Source: Roseovarius sp. (GTDB lineage: Bacteria; Pseudomonadota; Alphaproteobacteria; Rhodobacterales; Rhodobacteraceae). From it: 64,000 nt of DNA. The translations under genes and the position numbers were made by a program. Position 1 is the first letter of the stretch, and the number at the start of each line of letters is the position of its first letter. The notes beneath the pieces are model-generated. The model made no database searches. It was given only the letters and a program-made list of their open reading frames with translations, and was not told the origin of the DNA. Location of the stretch: the NCBI GenBank assembly GCA_027493545.1, contig JAOSKR010000001.1:214001-278000 (forward strand), read 5' to 3'. This document shows, piece by piece, positions 30,003 through 40,573 of the stretch.

Positions 30003-30997
30003 TCAGATGAGACCGCCTGCGGGAACGATTCGGCCGGTTTCGATGCCGCGGCGGTTGAGCACCGGCGCATTGCAGACGCGCAGCGCGGCGGGATGGTCCG
30101 GGTCGAGCGCGCCGAGCCGGATCAGAAGCGCGGCGATGGTGCATTCGGCCGCCCGCGTGGCCCCGTCAGCGACCTTGAGCGCGATGCCGAAACCGCGCTC
30201 GGGCAGGATGGCGATGTAAAACCCCTCGGCCCCGGTCTTGAGCGCCACCGGTTCCGTGCAGGCGCGCATCAGTTCGGTGCAGGCGAGGCCCTCGCCCTGA
30301 CCAGCGCGGGATGAGCGATCATCGCGTCGCGCAGCCGCACCATCGCATCCGAGCGCGCGCCCGTGCCCGCGCGCGCGGCGGCAAAGGCGGCCATCGCGCG
30401 GCCCATGCCGCGCAGCTTGGTGATGAAGTTGGGCGCCGAGCAGCCGTCGATGCCGAAACCGGGGCTGGTCTCGCCGGTCACCTCCTCGAACGCCGCCAGC
30501 ACCGCCTTTTGCACCGGGTGGGCCGGATCGACGTAATCGGGCCCGGCGCCGAGATGCGCCGCCAGCGTCAGGAAACCCGCATGCTTGCCCGAACAGTTGT
30601 TGTGGACCTGGCACGGGGCATGGTCCGCACGGATCAGCGCGTGGAGCGCCGCCTCGTCATGAGGCGGTTGCGGGCCGCAGCGCAGATCGGCCTCGCCCAG
30701 CCCCAGTTCCGCCAGCCAGGCGCCGACCCGGTCGGTGTGAATCCCGGCGCCGCTGTGGGACGCGCAGGCGAGCGCCAGCCGTTCGGCACTCAGCCCGAAG
30801 GCATCGGCGGCGCCGCTTTCCACCAGCGGCAGCGCCTGGATCATCTTGGCGGAACTGCGCGGATAGACGGGTTCGCCGGGATTTCCCCAGGCGGCGACGA
30901 TGCCGCCGGCCGCATCGCAGATCACGGCATGGCCCTGGTGGCGGCTTTCGGCCATCGGGCCGCGCCATATTTCGGTCAGCAGGGCAGGGTCGGTCAT
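30003..30997 (-). CDS. L-asparaginase II, Rhizobium-type (frameshifted)
   Basis: Asparaginase of the AnsA/Asparaginase_II family (PF06089 type), which hydrolyses L-asparagine to aspartate and ammonia, structurally a serine beta-lactamase-like fold. Motifs: VYPRSSAKMIQALPLVESGAAD with the SxxK-like pair, LACASHSGAGIHT, CQVHNNCSGKHAGFL, and GFGIDGCSAPNFITKLRGM with metal-site residues. The frame changes near 30295: upstream ends HPALV, downstream resumes GEGLACTELM; one base appears missing. The C-terminal part (EGFYIAILPERGFGIALKVADGATRAAE) is normal. About 331 aa, start ATG at 30997. It is divergent from the IalB-like gene. Confidence 0.88.
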
Positions 30998-31200
30998 ATC
31001 GCGTCTTCTCTTGGTTCTGAAATCAACGGCTTGGGCGCGGAAACCCGCCGATTGATCCTTTCATGTCTCGTCTCTTTCGGGCTATTGTTGCACTGTCGAG
31101 GGAAACTTTCCGGCGTGCAAGAGCGGTGTTGGAACGCCGTCGCCGGGAGGAAATGACCGAGGAAACAACTGAGGCTGAATACGGCTTGGAGGCACAAGAC

Positions 31201-31749
31201 ATGGGATCACCGATGGCACACCCGACCTCGCTGCGCCTGGCGGTGTGCGCCCTGCTGGCGATTGCCGCCACTGCACCGATGGTCCGGGCGCAGGACGAAA
31301 GCACCAATCAGGTCGCCACCGAAACCGCCTGGAGCGTTTTCGAGGACAGCGACCCGCGCGAATGCTGGGCGGTTTCCTCGCCCACCGAAACCGTCAACAC
31401 CAAGGACGGGCGCGTGGTGGCGGTCAAACGCGGCGAGATACTGCTGATGGCGTTCTACCGCCCCGATGCCGAGGTCAACGGACAGGTGACCTTTACCGGC
31501 GGCTACCCCTTTGCCGAGGGCTCGACCGTCGAGGCGACGGTCGGCGAGGAGACGTTCGAGCTTTTCACCGAGGGCGAATGGGCGTGGCCGGCCAGCACCG
31601 CCGACGACACCAGGATCATCGCGGCGATGAAGCGTGGCACCGACGCGGTGCTGAGCGCGCGCTCCTCGCGCGGGACCATTACCAAGGACACGTTCTCGTT
31701 GCTGGGCTTCACCGCCGCCGTCGAGGAGGCAGAAAAGCGCTGTAAATGA
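31201..31749 (+). CDS. IalB-like (invasion-associated locus B family) periplasmic protein
   Basis: 182-aa secreted protein. Signal peptide at residues ~1-26 (ending VRAQDE). The mature part has the invasion-associated locus B pattern: [22 protein letters not shown], a central [24 protein letters not shown] strand region, and the end EEAEKRCK with one of the family cysteines. The two cysteines, in ECW and RCK, could form a disulphide. The start ATG at 31201 has GGAGG 8 bases upstream (31188-31192); the frame is open for another 46 codons upstream but without signal. Despite the family name, homologues are common in free-living alphaproteobacteria and the function is not established. Confidence 0.7.
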   Translation: MGSPMAHPTSLRLAVCALLAIAATAPMVRAQDESTNQVATETAWSVFEDSDPRECWAVSSPTETVNTKDGRVVAVKRGEILLMAFYRPDAEVNGQVTFTGGYPFAEGSTVEATVGEETFELFTEGEWAWPASTADDTRIIAAMKRGTDAVLSARSSRGTITKDTFSLLGFTAAVEEAEKRCK

Positions 31750-31837
31750 CGCGGCGCCGAAGAGAGTAATGCCTCCGGCGGGGATATTTCCAAAACAGAA
31801 GAAGCATGGGCGGCAAGCGCCCCGCGGGCCGTGGCGC

Positions 31838-32783
31838 TCACCGGCGGGGGTGCGGCGGCCCGTCTTAGCCGGTCGTTGATCGCCCGGCCGAGGCCGGTTT
31901 CGGGGATCGGCGACACCGCGATCGGCCGGCCGGTGGCATCGAGCGTGTGCAGATGGGCAAAGAGGTTGGCCGCGGCCTCGGTCAGATCGCCCGCGGGCGA
32001 GAGGTTGAGATCGCACTCGACCCGGCCGAACCCCAGCAGCACCTCGCCCGGACGCGCGCTCGGGGCATCGAGCCGCACCGCCGCCGCGGGCGCATAGTGC
32101 GACGTCATCTGCCCCGGCGAGGTCGGCGTCGCGCCCGCCTCGTGCCGCGCGAGCGGCCGGCCCAGCGCCGCCTCGATGGCCTCGGCCGGCAGGCCCGCCG
32201 GGGCGCAGCAGCGTCGGCGTCCCAGTCAGATCCACGATCGTCGATTCGAGCCCCACCCCGCTGGCGCCACCATCGACGATGGCCTCGATCCGGTCCGAGA
32301 GCCCCGCTTGCACATGCGCCGCCGTGGTCGGGCTGATCCGGCCCGAGAGGTTGGCCGAGGGCGCCGCCACCGGCCCCCGAAGGCGGCAAGGATGGCCTGC
32401 GCCACCGGGTGCGATGGCGCCCGCACCGCCAGCGACGGCAGCCCGGCGGTGACCAGCGCCGAAATGCCCGCGCCCGCACGCAGCGGCAGCACCAGCGTCA
32501 GCGGCCCCGGCCAGAACGCACCGGAGAGCACCTCCGCCACATGCGGCCAGCTGACGAATCGCGCCGCCGTCGCCGCGTCCGCGACATGGGCGATGAGCGG
32601 GTTGAAGCGCGGCCGGTCCTTGGCCGCGAAGATGCGCGCGACGGCAAGGTCGCTGGTGGCATCGGCGCCGAGGCCGTAGACAGTCTCGGTCGGGAACGCC
32701 ACCAGTCCGCCCGCGCGCAGGATTTCTGCGGCGCGCTCGCAGCCGGCGTGGTCGGCGGACAAGAGGACGGTGGTGGGGCTCAT
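31838..32783 (-). CDS. tsaC: Threonylcarbamoyl-AMP synthase, TsaC/Sua5 type (three frameshifts)
   Basis: Makes threonylcarbamoyl-AMP for the t6A37 tRNA modification. The N-terminal YrdC domain shows [48 protein letters not shown] and, after a frame change near 32380, [13 protein letters not shown] and [17 protein letters not shown]. After a second change near 32197 the Sua5 C-terminal domain is present ([32 protein letters not shown]), so this is the long Sua5 form. A third break in the C5 run near 31846 hides the expected stop; removing one base ends the protein at 31838. About 315 aa. Start ATG at 32783. All three breaks look like sequencing indels in GC runs. Confidence 0.86.
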
Positions 32784-32920
32784 CGGCTATCTGGCGCGGC
32801 GTTGGGGTTGATCGGGTCGCGGCGGGGGCTAGGATCGGCAGCGTTTGCGATGCATAAAGAGCCGTGCAAGCAATGCCAAGCCCGCAGCGCCGCAGCCGCC
32901 GCCCGTATCAGGAGACCCCG

Positions 32921-34654
32921 ATGCCCTATCGCGCCCCGGTCGAGGAGTTCCGCTTTCTGCTCAGGAACGTGGCGGGCTTCGACGAGGTCGCCGCCACCGA
33001 CCGCTTTGCCGAGGCGACCCCGGATACCGTGCAGGCGATCCTGACCGAGGCCGGACGGATGTGCGACGACGTGCTCGCACCGCTGCAGCGGCAGGGCGAT
33101 CTGCATCCGGCGCGGCTGGAAAACGGTGTTGTGCGCACCAGCCCCGGTTTTGCCGAAGGGTATCGCGCCATCGCCGAGGGCGGCTGGGTGTCGATCGCGG
33201 CGGCGCCCGAACATGGCGGCATGGGCCTGCCGATGGCGCTGGCGAGCGCCGTCAACGAGATGATGAGCGGCGCCTGCCTCAGCCTGCAGCTGGCGCCGCT
33301 GATGGCCCAGGGCCAGATCGAGGCGCTGGAACACCACGCAAGCGACGCGATCAAGGCGCTCTACCTGCCCCGGCTCGTCTCGGGCGAGTGGGCCGGCACC
33401 ATGAACCTGACCGAACCGCAGGCCGGCTCCGACGTGGGCGCGCTCAAGACCCGCGCCGAACCCATGGGCGACGGCAGCCATGCCATCACCGGGCAGAAGA
33501 TATTCATCAGCTGGGCCGACAACGACTTCACCGAAAACGTCTGTCACCTGGTGCTGGCGCGGCTGCCGGGCGCGGTGGCGGGCACCAAGGGGATCAGCCT
33601 GTTTCTGGTGCCCAAGTTCATCCCCGACGCCACCGGCGCGCCGGGTCGGTGCAACGGTGTGAACGTCGTCAGCCTCGAGCACAAGATGGGCCTCCATGGC
33701 AGCCCCACGGCGGTGATGGAATACGACCGCGCCACCGGCTGGCTGGTGGGCGCGGAACACGACGGCATGCGGGCGATGTTCACCATGATGAACAACGCCC
33801 GGCTCGGGGTCGGCGTGCAGGGCATCGGCGTGGCCGAGGCCGCCTGCCAGCACGCGCTGGCGCACGCGATGGAGCGCCGCCAGGGCCGCGGCCCGCTGTC
33901 CGAAGGCGAGGGCACCGGCGCCATCGTCGATCACGCCGATGTGCGGCGGATGCTGGCGACGATGCGGGCCGAGACCTTTGCCGCGCGCGCCATCGCGCTG
34001 GCCAACGCGGTGGCGATCGACCTCGCCCGTGCTACCGGCGGGGCCGGCCCGGCCGCGCGCGCCGCGCTGCTCACCCCGATCACCAAGGCGTTCGGCACCG
34101 CGACCGGCATCCGCGTCGCCGATCTCGGCGTGCAGGTCCATGGCGGCATGGGCTATATCGAGGAGACCGGCGCGGCGCAGTATCTGCGCGACGTGCGGGT
34201 GACGGCGATCTACGAGGGCACCAACGGCATCCGGGCGATGGATCTTGCCGGGCGCAAGCTGATGGATGGCGGCGAGGCGGCGTTTGCGCTGATCAGCGAG
34301 ATCGAGGGCCGCGCCGAGGCCGCGCGCGGCCGCCTGCCCGATCTCGCCGGGCCGGTCCGGGCGGCGGCCGAATCGTTGCGCGAGGCGACCGGATGGATGC
34401 TGGAGCAGTCCGACATGACCGAGCGCTTCGCCGGCGCGATGCCCTATCTCATGGGCTGGGCACGGGTGCTGGGCGGGCATTTCCACCTGGCCGCCGCGCT
34501 GGCCGAGGATGGCGAAGGCGGCGCGACTTCGCGCACGCGGCTGGCGCGGTTCTACATTACCCGGCTTCTGCCCGAACACGGCGCGCTGCTGGCGCAGGCC
34601 ACATCCGGGGCGGGCGACCTTTACGCGCTCACGCCCGGGGATCTGGTGGCATGA
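32921..34654 (+). CDS. Acyl-CoA dehydrogenase, DmdC-like long form
   Basis: FAD-dependent acyl-CoA dehydrogenase of 577 aa, longer than classic ACADs (~380 aa), with the extra C-terminal helical domain seen in DmdC (3-methylmercaptopropionyl-CoA dehydrogenase) and related enzymes. Motifs: MNLTEPQAGSDVGALKT (FAD/substrate loop), FISWADNDF, HKMGLHGSPTAVMEY, VQVHGGMGYIEE and DVRVTAIYEGTNGIRAMDL, with the catalytic glutamate in YEGTNG. Start ATG 32921 with CAGGAG nearby. The stop overlaps the start of the MBL hydrolase by four bases. Whether it acts in DMSP degradation or on ordinary acyl-CoAs cannot be decided: no other dmd gene lies in the window. Confidence 0.88.
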   Translation: MPYRAPVEEFRFLLRNVAGFDEVAATDRFAEATPDTVQAILTEAGRMCDDVLAPLQRQGDLHPARLENGVVRTSPGFAEGYRAIAEGGWVSIAAAPEHGGMGLPMALASAVNEMMSGACLSLQLAPLMAQGQIEALEHHASDAIKALYLPRLVSGEWAGTMNLTEPQAGSDVGALKTRAEPMGDGSHAITGQKIFISWADNDFTENVCHLVLARLPGAVAGTKGISLFLVPKFIPDATGAPGRCNGVNVVSLEHKMGLHGSPTAVMEYDRATGWLVGAEHDGMRAMFTMMNNARLGVGVQGIGVAEAACQHALAHAMERRQGRGPLSEGEGTGAIVDHADVRRMLATMRAETFAARAIALANAVAIDLARATGGAGPAARAALLTPITKAFGTATGIRVADLGVQVHGGMGYIEETGAAQYLRDVRVTAIYEGTNGIRAMDLAGRKLMDGGEAAFALISEIEGRAEAARGRLPDLAGPVRAAAESLREATGWMLEQSDMTERFAGAMPYLMGWARVLGGHFHLAAALAEDGEGGATSRTRLARFYITRLLPEHGALLAQATSGAGDLYALTPGDLVA

Positions 34655-35697
34655 TGGATGGCGGGGCGAACATACTGCGCTATCCCCATGCCGAGCCGCC
34701 CGGCTGGGGCGAAGCGATCGAGATGGCCGAGGGCGTGCTCTGGATCCGCCTGCCGCTGCCGATGGCGCTCGATCACGTCAACATCTACGCGCTCGACGAG
34801 GGCGACAGCTGGACCGTGGTCGATACCGGCGTCCATTCGGAACGCTCGGTGGCGCTCTGGGAGGGCGTGCTCTCCGGGCCGCTCGGCGGGCGGCCGGTGG
34901 GGCGGGTGATCCTGACCCACCACCACCCCGATCATGTCGGCATGGCCGGCTGGCTGATGGCGCGCTGCGGCGCCGAGCTGGTGACCACCCGCACGGCGTG
35001 GCTGTTCGCGCGAATGCTGATCCTCGATGTCGAGGAGCGGCCGACCGAACAGTCCCTCGCCTTCTGGCGCGCGGCCGGCGCCACGCCGGAAGCCTACGCC
35101 GCCCGCAAGGCGCAGCGGCCCTTCAATTACGCCGACATCTGCCATCCGCTGCCGGTGGGCTACACCCGCGTGCGCCAGGGCGACGTTCTGCGCGCCGGCG
35201 GGCGCGACTGGGACGTGCATATCGGCAACGGCCACGCGCCCGAGCATCTGACCCTGTGGAGCCGCGCCGACAACCTGGTGATCGCGGGCGACCAGATCAT
35301 TTCCTCGATCAGCCCCAATATCGGCGTCTTTCCCACCGAGCCCGAGGCCGACCCGGTGGCCGAATGGCTGGAATCCTGCAGCCGGCTGGCAGCGCTGGCG
35401 CGCGAGCATCACCTGGTGCTGAGCGGACACAAGCTGCCGTTTTCGGGGCTTCCGGTCAGGATGCGGCAATTGATCGAGAACCACCACGGCGCGCTCGATC
35501 GGCTGCGCGCTCATCTGCGCATCCCGAAGACCGCCGCGGAGTGCTTCGCGCCGCTCTTCAAGCGCGCCATCGATGAGGGCGTCTACGGGCTGGCGCTGGT
35601 CGAGGCGGTGGCGCATCTCAACCATCTGCACCAAGCCGGCGAGGTGACACGGTGGCGCCGCGGCGACGGCGCGTGGCTGTGGCAGGCGGGGGAATGA
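34651..35697 (+). CDS. Metallo-beta-lactamase fold hydrolase
   Basis: 348-aa MBL-fold hydrolase with the metal motif THHHPDHVG (residues ~89-97), further ligands in GNGHAPEH and AGDQIISSISP, and the C-terminal LSGHKLPF histidine. This is the glyoxalase II-like group with an extended C-terminal helical domain containing a winged-helix-like segment (EGVYGLALVEAVAHLNHLHQAGEVTR). The start ATG overlaps the stop of the acyl-CoA dehydrogenase (ATGA), so both are coupled. The pairing suggests hydrolysis of a thioester or ester made from an acyl-CoA intermediate, but the substrate is unknown. Confidence 0.85.
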   Translation: MMDGGANILRYPHAEPPGWGEAIEMAEGVLWIRLPLPMALDHVNIYALDEGDSWTVVDTGVHSERSVALWEGVLSGPLGGRPVGRVILTHHHPDHVGMAGWLMARCGAELVTTRTAWLFARMLILDVEERPTEQSLAFWRAAGATPEAYAARKAQRPFNYADICHPLPVGYTRVRQGDVLRAGGRDWDVHIGNGHAPEHLTLWSRADNLVIAGDQIISSISPNIGVFPTEPEADPVAEWLESCSRLAALAREHHLVLSGHKLPFSGLPVRMRQLIENHHGALDRLRAHLRIPKTAAECFAPLFKRAIDEGVYGLALVEAVAHLNHLHQAGEVTRWRRGDGAWLWQAGE

Positions 35698-35783
35698 CCG
35701 CCTGCATCGGGGTGGTGACAGCGCCCCGCGAATGGGGTATCCAACCGCAAGAGCGGCAAGGCGCAGGACAGGGGACCGGACCG

Positions 35784-35918
35784 ATGAGCGATCACAAGCA
35801 TGGCGAGATGGACATCAAGGCGCACGAGAGAACCTTCGACGGTTTCATCCGGGCCCTCGCGTGGAGCGGCGGCATTAGCATCGTCGTGCTGATCTTCATC
35901 GCCCTCGTCAACAGCTGA
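35784..35918 (+). CDS. aa3-type cytochrome c oxidase subunit IV (small)
   Basis: 44-aa single-helix protein matching the bacterial aa3-type oxidase subunit IV of Paracoccus/Rhodobacter: MSDHKHGEMDIKAHERTFDGFI at the start, then one membrane helix (SGGISIVVLIFIALVNS). It packs against subunits I and III of the oxidase in the inner membrane. The start ATG at 35784 follows GGGACCGGACCG. It stands alone between the MBL gene and the heparinase-like gene; the other oxidase subunits are not in the window. Confidence 0.88.
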   Translation: MSDHKHGEMDIKAHERTFDGFIRALAWSGGISIVVLIFIALVNS

Positions 35919-36018
35919 GGCGGCGCCGCGCAGGCCGCGCGATCTGCCGTGACTTGAGCGTCCCGCGGCGCTATGCTGATGCCATCGGCGCCGGCAAGAG
36001 CGCGCAGAGGCAAGAGGC

Positions 36019-37761
36019 ATGGCGTATCCTGAAAACCTGACCGTGCACTGGACGCGGCTGCAGAACCGCTTGGCGGCGCGGCGCGCGGTGCTGGGCAGGC
36101 CGGCCACTGCCTTCAGGTCGCGGCCCGAGCCGCGCAGCATCGGCAGCCATGCCCGCGGCCGCCAGTTGAGCGCCGGCAACTTCCTTTTCGCGGGTCATCT
36201 GGTGCAGGCCCCCGGCGCGGACATGTGGGCGCTTGATCCGCCCGATCACGGCTTTGCCGAGGCGCTGCATGGCTTCGGCTGGCTCGATGATCTGGCGGCG
36301 GCGGGCGACGCCCCGGCGCGGGCCCGCGCGCAGGCCTGGCTCTGGGGCTGGATCACGCGTTACGGGCGCGGGCGCGGGCCCGGCTGGACGCCCGACCTGA
36401 CCGGCCGGCGGCTGATGCGCTGGATCAGCCACGCCTTCTTCCTGCTCAGCGGCCAGGACAGCGCGGCCTCGCGGGCCTTTTACCGCTCGCTGGCGGCGCA
36501 GACGGTCTTTCTCGGCCGCCGCTGGAAAGCCTCGGCGCCGGGGCTGCCGCGCTTCGAGGCGCTGACCGGGCTGGTCTACGCCGCGATCTCGCTCGAGGGG
36601 ATGGAGCGCCACCTCGCCCCGGCGCTCGCGGCGCTCGACCGCGAATGCCGCGAGCGGATCGATGCCGAGGGCGGGCTGCCCACGCGCAACCCCGAAGAGC
36701 TGCTCGACGTCTTCAGCCTGCTCACCTGGGCGGCGGTGGCGCTGGGCGAGACCGGACGCGGCGCCAGCGATCCCCATTGGGCGGCGATCGAGCGCATCGC
36801 GCCGACGCTGCGCACGCTGCGCCACGCCGATGGCGGGCTGGCGCGGTTTCACGGCGGCGGCCGCGGCGCCGAAGGCCGGCTCGACCAGGCGCTGGCCGAC
36901 AGCGGCGTCAAGGGGCGCGCGCCGGGCGGGCTGGCGATGGGCTTTGCCCGGCTGAGCGCCGGGCGCACCAGCATCGTCGTCGACGCCGCGCCGCCGCCGC
37001 GCGGGCAGGCCTCGGCCGACGCCCACGCCTCGACGCTGGCGTTCGAGCTGACCTCGGGCCGCCGGCCGCTCATCGTCAACTGCGGTTCGGGCACGAATTT
37101 CGGCGGCGACTGGCGGCGGGCGGGGCGGGCCACGCCGTCGCACTCGACGCTGGTGCTGGCGGAACGCTCGAGCGCCCGGCTCGGTCCGGTGCGCGACGGG
37201 CGCGAGTACCTTCTCACCGCGCCGCGCCGGGTTCCGGTCGAGATCAGCCAGGCGCAGGACGGCCTGCGGCTGGAGGCCGCCCATGACGGTTACCTCGCCG
37301 GGTTCGGCCTGACCCATGCGCGGCGGCTGGAACTGACCTTCGACGGCCGCGGGCTCGTGGGCGAGGACATGCTCCTGGCGCTCGACGAGGACGACCACCC
37401 GCGTTTCGATGCGGCGCTCGATGCCACCGGGCTCGACGGTATCCCGTTCGAGATCCGCTTTCATCTGCACCCCGATGTCGACGTGTCGCTCGACATGGGC
37501 GGACATGTCGCCTCGATGGCACTGATGAGCGGCGAGATCTGGCTCCTGCGCGGCGACGGCAGCACCAGGATGACCGTCGAACCGAGCGTCTATCTGGAAA
37601 AGACCCGGCTCAAGCCGCGTGCGACCAAACAAGTCGTTCTCTCCGGCCGCGCGATCGAGTATGCGACCCGCACGCGATGGTCACTGGCCAAACCCCAGGA
37701 CGCGCCCGTCGGCATCCGCGATCTGGCGCGCGACGGGCTGTACCCGGTGACCGAACCCTGA
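36019..37761 (+). CDS. Heparinase II/III family protein
   Basis: 580-aa protein of the heparinase II/III-like family: an N-terminal alpha/alpha toroid domain (residues ~50-280; LIRYGRG-like segments, [47 protein letters not shown]) and a C-terminal beta-sandwich ([52 protein letters not shown]). There is no signal peptide. In Rhodobacterales this gene commonly sits directly upstream of purH, as here (25 bases between). The substrate is not known; polysaccharide lyase activity is inferred from family only. Confidence 0.85.
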   Translation: MAYPENLTVHWTRLQNRLAARRAVLGRPATAFRSRPEPRSIGSHARGRQLSAGNFLFAGHLVQAPGADMWALDPPDHGFAEALHGFGWLDDLAAAGDAPARARAQAWLWGWITRYGRGRGPGWTPDLTGRRLMRWISHAFFLLSGQDSAASRAFYRSLAAQTVFLGRRWKASAPGLPRFEALTGLVYAAISLEGMERHLAPALAALDRECRERIDAEGGLPTRNPEELLDVFSLLTWAAVALGETGRGASDPHWAAIERIAPTLRTLRHADGGLARFHGGGRGAEGRLDQALADSGVKGRAPGGLAMGFARLSAGRTSIVVDAAPPPRGQASADAHASTLAFELTSGRRPLIVNCGSGTNFGGDWRRAGRATPSHSTLVLAERSSARLGPVRDGREYLLTAPRRVPVEISQAQDGLRLEAAHDGYLAGFGLTHARRLELTFDGRGLVGEDMLLALDEDDHPRFDAALDATGLDGIPFEIRFHLHPDVDVSLDMGGHVASMALMSGEIWLLRGDGSTRMTVEPSVYLEKTRLKPRATKQVVLSGRAIEYATRTRWSLAKPQDAPVGIRDLARDGLYPVTEP

Positions 37762-37786
37762 CTGGACGAGCAAGGAATTTCCGCCG

Positions 37787-39376
37787 ATGACCGAAAATGC
37801 GCCGCTGCGCCGCGCCCTCATCTCCGTATCCGACAAGACCGGTCTCGCGCCCCTGGGCCGGGCACTGGCCGAGCGCGGGATCGAACTGGTTTCAACCGGC
37901 GGCACCGCTGCGGCTCTGCGCGACGCGGGGCTTGAGGTGCGCGATGTCGCCGATCTGACCGGCTACCCTGAGATGATGGACGGCCGCGTCAAGACCCTGC
38001 ACCCCGGCGTTCATGGCGGGCTGCTGGCGCTGCGCGACAACCCGGCCCACACCGCGGCGATGCACGACCATGGGATCGGCGCGATCGACCTGCTGGTGGT
38101 CAACCTCTACCCGTTCGAAGAGACCGTGGCCGGCGGTGCGGACTATGACACCTGCGTCGAGATGATCGACATCGGCGGCCCGGCGATGATTCGCGCCGCC
38201 GCCAAGAACCACGCCTTCGTCACCGTGGTGGTGGACGTCGAGGATTACGACAAGCTGCTGGGCGACCTCGACCAGCACCGGGGCGCGACCTGCCCCAAAT
38301 TCCGCCGCAAGCTGGCCGAAAAGGCGTTTTCGCGCACCGCCGCCTACGACGCCGCGGTCAGCACGTGGATGGCCGGCGCGGTCGGGGTGGCGGTGCCGCG
38401 CCGGCGCGCCCTTGCCGGCACCCTGGCCCAGAGCCTGCGCTATGGCGAGAACCCGCACCAGAGCGCGGCATTCTACACCGACGGCAGCGCCCGGCCCGGA
38501 GTGGCGACCGCGGTGCAGCACCAGGGCAAGGAGCTGAGCTACAACAACATCAACGACACCGACGCGGCTTTTGAGCTGGTCAGCGAATTCGCTCCCGACG
38601 CCGGCCCCGCCTGCGTCATCGTCAAGCACGCCAACCCCTGCGGCGTGGCGACGGGCGCGAGCCTCAGGGACGCCTATCGCCGCGCCTTCGACTGCGACCG
38701 CACCAGCGCGTTTGGCGGCATCGTCGCGCTCAACCGTGCGCTCGACGCCGAAACCGCCGAGGCGATCGCCGACATCTTCACCGAGGTGGTGATCGCACCC
38801 GGCGCCGACGCCGGCGCCATGGATATCTTTGCCAGGAAGAAGAACCTGCGCCTGCTGACCACCGACGGGCTTGCCGATCCGGCGGCGCCGGGGCGGGTTT
38901 TCCGGCAGGTGGCGGGCGGCTTTCTGGTCCAGGATCGCGACAACGGCCGGATCGCGACCGATGGGCTGAAGGTGGTGACGAAACGCGCGCCGGACGAGCG
39001 GGAACTCGCCGACATGCTCTTTGCCTGGAGCGTGGCCAAGCACGTGAAGTCGAACGCCATCGTCTATGTCCGCGACGGCGCCACCGTGGGCATCGGCGCA
39101 GGCCAGATGAGCCGGGTCGACAGCTGCCGCATCGCGGCGCGCAAGGCCCGCGACATGGCCGCCGCGCTGGACCTCGACGCGCCGCTGACCGAGGGCAGCG
39201 TGGTGGCGTCGGACGCGTTCTTTCCGTTTGCCGACGGGCTGATGACAGCGGCCGAGGCCGGCGCCACGGCGGTGATCCAGCCGGGCGGCTCGATGCGCGA
39301 CGAAGAGGTGATCGCGGCCGCCGACGCCGCCGGGCTGGCAATGGTCTTTACCGGCATGCGCCATTTCCGGCACTAG
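37787..39376 (+). CDS. purH: Bifunctional AICAR formyltransferase / IMP cyclohydrolase
   Basis: Catalyses the last two steps of de novo purine synthesis, AICAR to FAICAR to IMP. 529 aa, undamaged. The N-terminal MGS-like cyclohydrolase domain (residues ~1-200) has [54 protein letters not shown] and [13 protein letters not shown]. The C-terminal formyltransferase domain has [39 protein letters not shown] (catalytic lysine and histidine) and [11 protein letters not shown]. Between the heparinase-like gene and lspA, all on the same strand with short gaps. Confidence 0.97.
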   Translation: MTENAPLRRALISVSDKTGLAPLGRALAERGIELVSTGGTAAALRDAGLEVRDVADLTGYPEMMDGRVKTLHPGVHGGLLALRDNPAHTAAMHDHGIGAIDLLVVNLYPFEETVAGGADYDTCVEMIDIGGPAMIRAAAKNHAFVTVVVDVEDYDKLLGDLDQHRGATCPKFRRKLAEKAFSRTAAYDAAVSTWMAGAVGVAVPRRRALAGTLAQSLRYGENPHQSAAFYTDGSARPGVATAVQHQGKELSYNNINDTDAAFELVSEFAPDAGPACVIVKHANPCGVATGASLRDAYRRAFDCDRTSAFGGIVALNRALDAETAEAIADIFTEVVIAPGADAGAMDIFARKKNLRLLTTDGLADPAAPGRVFRQVAGGFLVQDRDNGRIATDGLKVVTKRAPDERELADMLFAWSVAKHVKSNAIVYVRDGATVGIGAGQMSRVDSCRIAARKARDMAAALDLDAPLTEGSVVASDAFFPFADGLMTAAEAGATAVIQPGGSMRDEEVIAAADAAGLAMVFTGMRHFRH

Positions 39377-39402
39377 CCCCCCGGCCGAGAGGAAAAAACG
39401 CC

Positions 39403-39873
39403 ATGCGCCGCGTGTTCTGGGCCGCCCTCGCCGTGTTCCTTGCCGATCAGGCGTCGAAATACTGGGTCGTGCACATGCTCGGCCTCGACCGGTTGGGCCG
39501 GATCGAGGTCTGGCCGCCCTATCTCAACCTGCGCATGGCGTGGAACTACGGCATCAATTTCGGCCTCTTCGCCGACGATCACCCGGCGATGCGCTGGGTG
39601 CTGATCGCCTTCGCGCTGGCGATCTCGGGGGTGGTGCTGTGGTGGCTCAACCGCGAGGGCGGCGGCAGGTGGCAGGAAATCGCCGCCGGGGTTCTGATCG
39701 GCGGGGCGATGGGAAATGCCGTCGACCGGCTGCTTTACGGGGCGGTGGCGGACTTTCTCAACATGTCGTGCTGCGGCATCGACAACCCCTATGCCTTCAA
39801 CGTCGCCGACATCGCGGTTTTCGCGGGCGCCGTGGGCATGGTAGTATTCGGGGCAGGGAAAAAGCCCGCGTGA
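39403..39873 (+). CDS. lspA: Lipoprotein signal peptidase (signal peptidase II)
   Basis: 156-aa inner-membrane aspartic protease that removes the signal peptide of prolipoproteins. Four helices with LADQASKYWV, MAWNYGINFGLF, and the two catalytic aspartates in GNAVDRLLYGAVADF and FNVADIAVFAG. ATG at 39403, 26 bases after purH, and followed by a predicted lipoprotein gene 53 bases on, a natural substrate pairing. Frame intact. Confidence 0.96.
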   Translation: MRRVFWAALAVFLADQASKYWVVHMLGLDRLGRIEVWPPYLNLRMAWNYGINFGLFADDHPAMRWVLIAFALAISGVVLWWLNREGGGRWQEIAAGVLIGGAMGNAVDRLLYGAVADFLNMSCCGIDNPYAFNVADIAVFAGAVGMVVFGAGKKPA

Positions 39874-39926
39874 CCTTTCGCGCGCGATGCGTTAAGGCTG
39901 CGCCGACGACGACAGGAGACTGGCGG

Positions 39927-40454
39927 ATGACACTGCCGCGCAAGATCATCATGGTTGGGCTGGTGCTGGTGCTGGCCGCGTGCTCGCGCGATCGGGACAC
40001 GACGCTGACCCGATTCCAGAACAAGGGCGACGGGCCGGACGAATTCTCGATCGTGCCGGGCAAGCCGCTGCAGGAACCCGAAAGCTATGCCTCCCTGCCC
40101 ACGCCCGAACCCGGCGCGCCAAACCGCACCGACCAGACGCCCCTGGCCGACGGTATCGCCGCGCTTGGCGGCAATGCCGCCGCCACCGCCAGTGCCGGCA
40201 TCGCGCCCGGCGATGCCGGGCTGGTGCGCCATGCCGCACGCCACGGCACCGACCCGGCGATCCGCCAGACCCTGCGCGTCGAAGACGACAAGATCCGCCG
40301 CAATTATGGCCGCCGCAACCTCCTGCGAATCGGCCCGCGCGACGACTATACCCAAGCCTACAAACGGCAATGGCTCGACGAACAGGCCGAACGCGAGCGC
40401 CTGCGCCGCGCCGGTGTGGTCACACCCACCGCGCCGCCGCCGACATCGCGCTGA
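39927..40454 (+). CDS. DUF3035 family lipoprotein
   Basis: 175-aa predicted lipoprotein conserved next to lspA in Rhodobacterales. Signal peptide with lipobox LVLAAC (cysteine at about residue 20), then TTLTRFQNKGDGPDEFSIVPGKPLQEP, the hallmark of the DUF3035 family, and the C-terminal basic helix DDYTQAYKRQWLDEQAERERLRRAG. Probably anchored on the periplasmic side of a membrane. The role is unknown. Gap of 53 bases after lspA; the M16 pair follows 119 bases later. Confidence 0.82.
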   Translation: MTLPRKIIMVGLVLVLAACSRDRDTTLTRFQNKGDGPDEFSIVPGKPLQEPESYASLPTPEPGAPNRTDQTPLADGIAALGGNAAATASAGIAPGDAGLVRHAARHGTDPAIRQTLRVEDDKIRRNYGRRNLLRIGPRDDYTQAYKRQWLDEQAERERLRRAGVVTPTAPPPTSR

Positions 40455-40573
40455 GGCGGGTCCACGTCGTCACGACACCGTGATGCCGGCCGCTTGAACT
40501 GGCGGGTTCGCGGCGTATCTTGTCGCCCGACGACATCGGCACCCGCCCCGACGCGGCGGCAAGGAGGAACTTC

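Noticed and set aside
31063-31200. 46-codon N-terminal extension of the IalB-like protein
   Set aside because: The Arg/Glu-rich extension would bury the signal peptide; the ATG at 31201 has a GGAGG site at the right distance.
32845-34650. Long open frame overlapping the acyl-CoA dehydrogenase in another plus frame
   Set aside because: High GC keeps alternative frames open; the Arg/Gly/Ala-rich translation has no recognisable motif, whereas the in-frame dehydrogenase has all family motifs.
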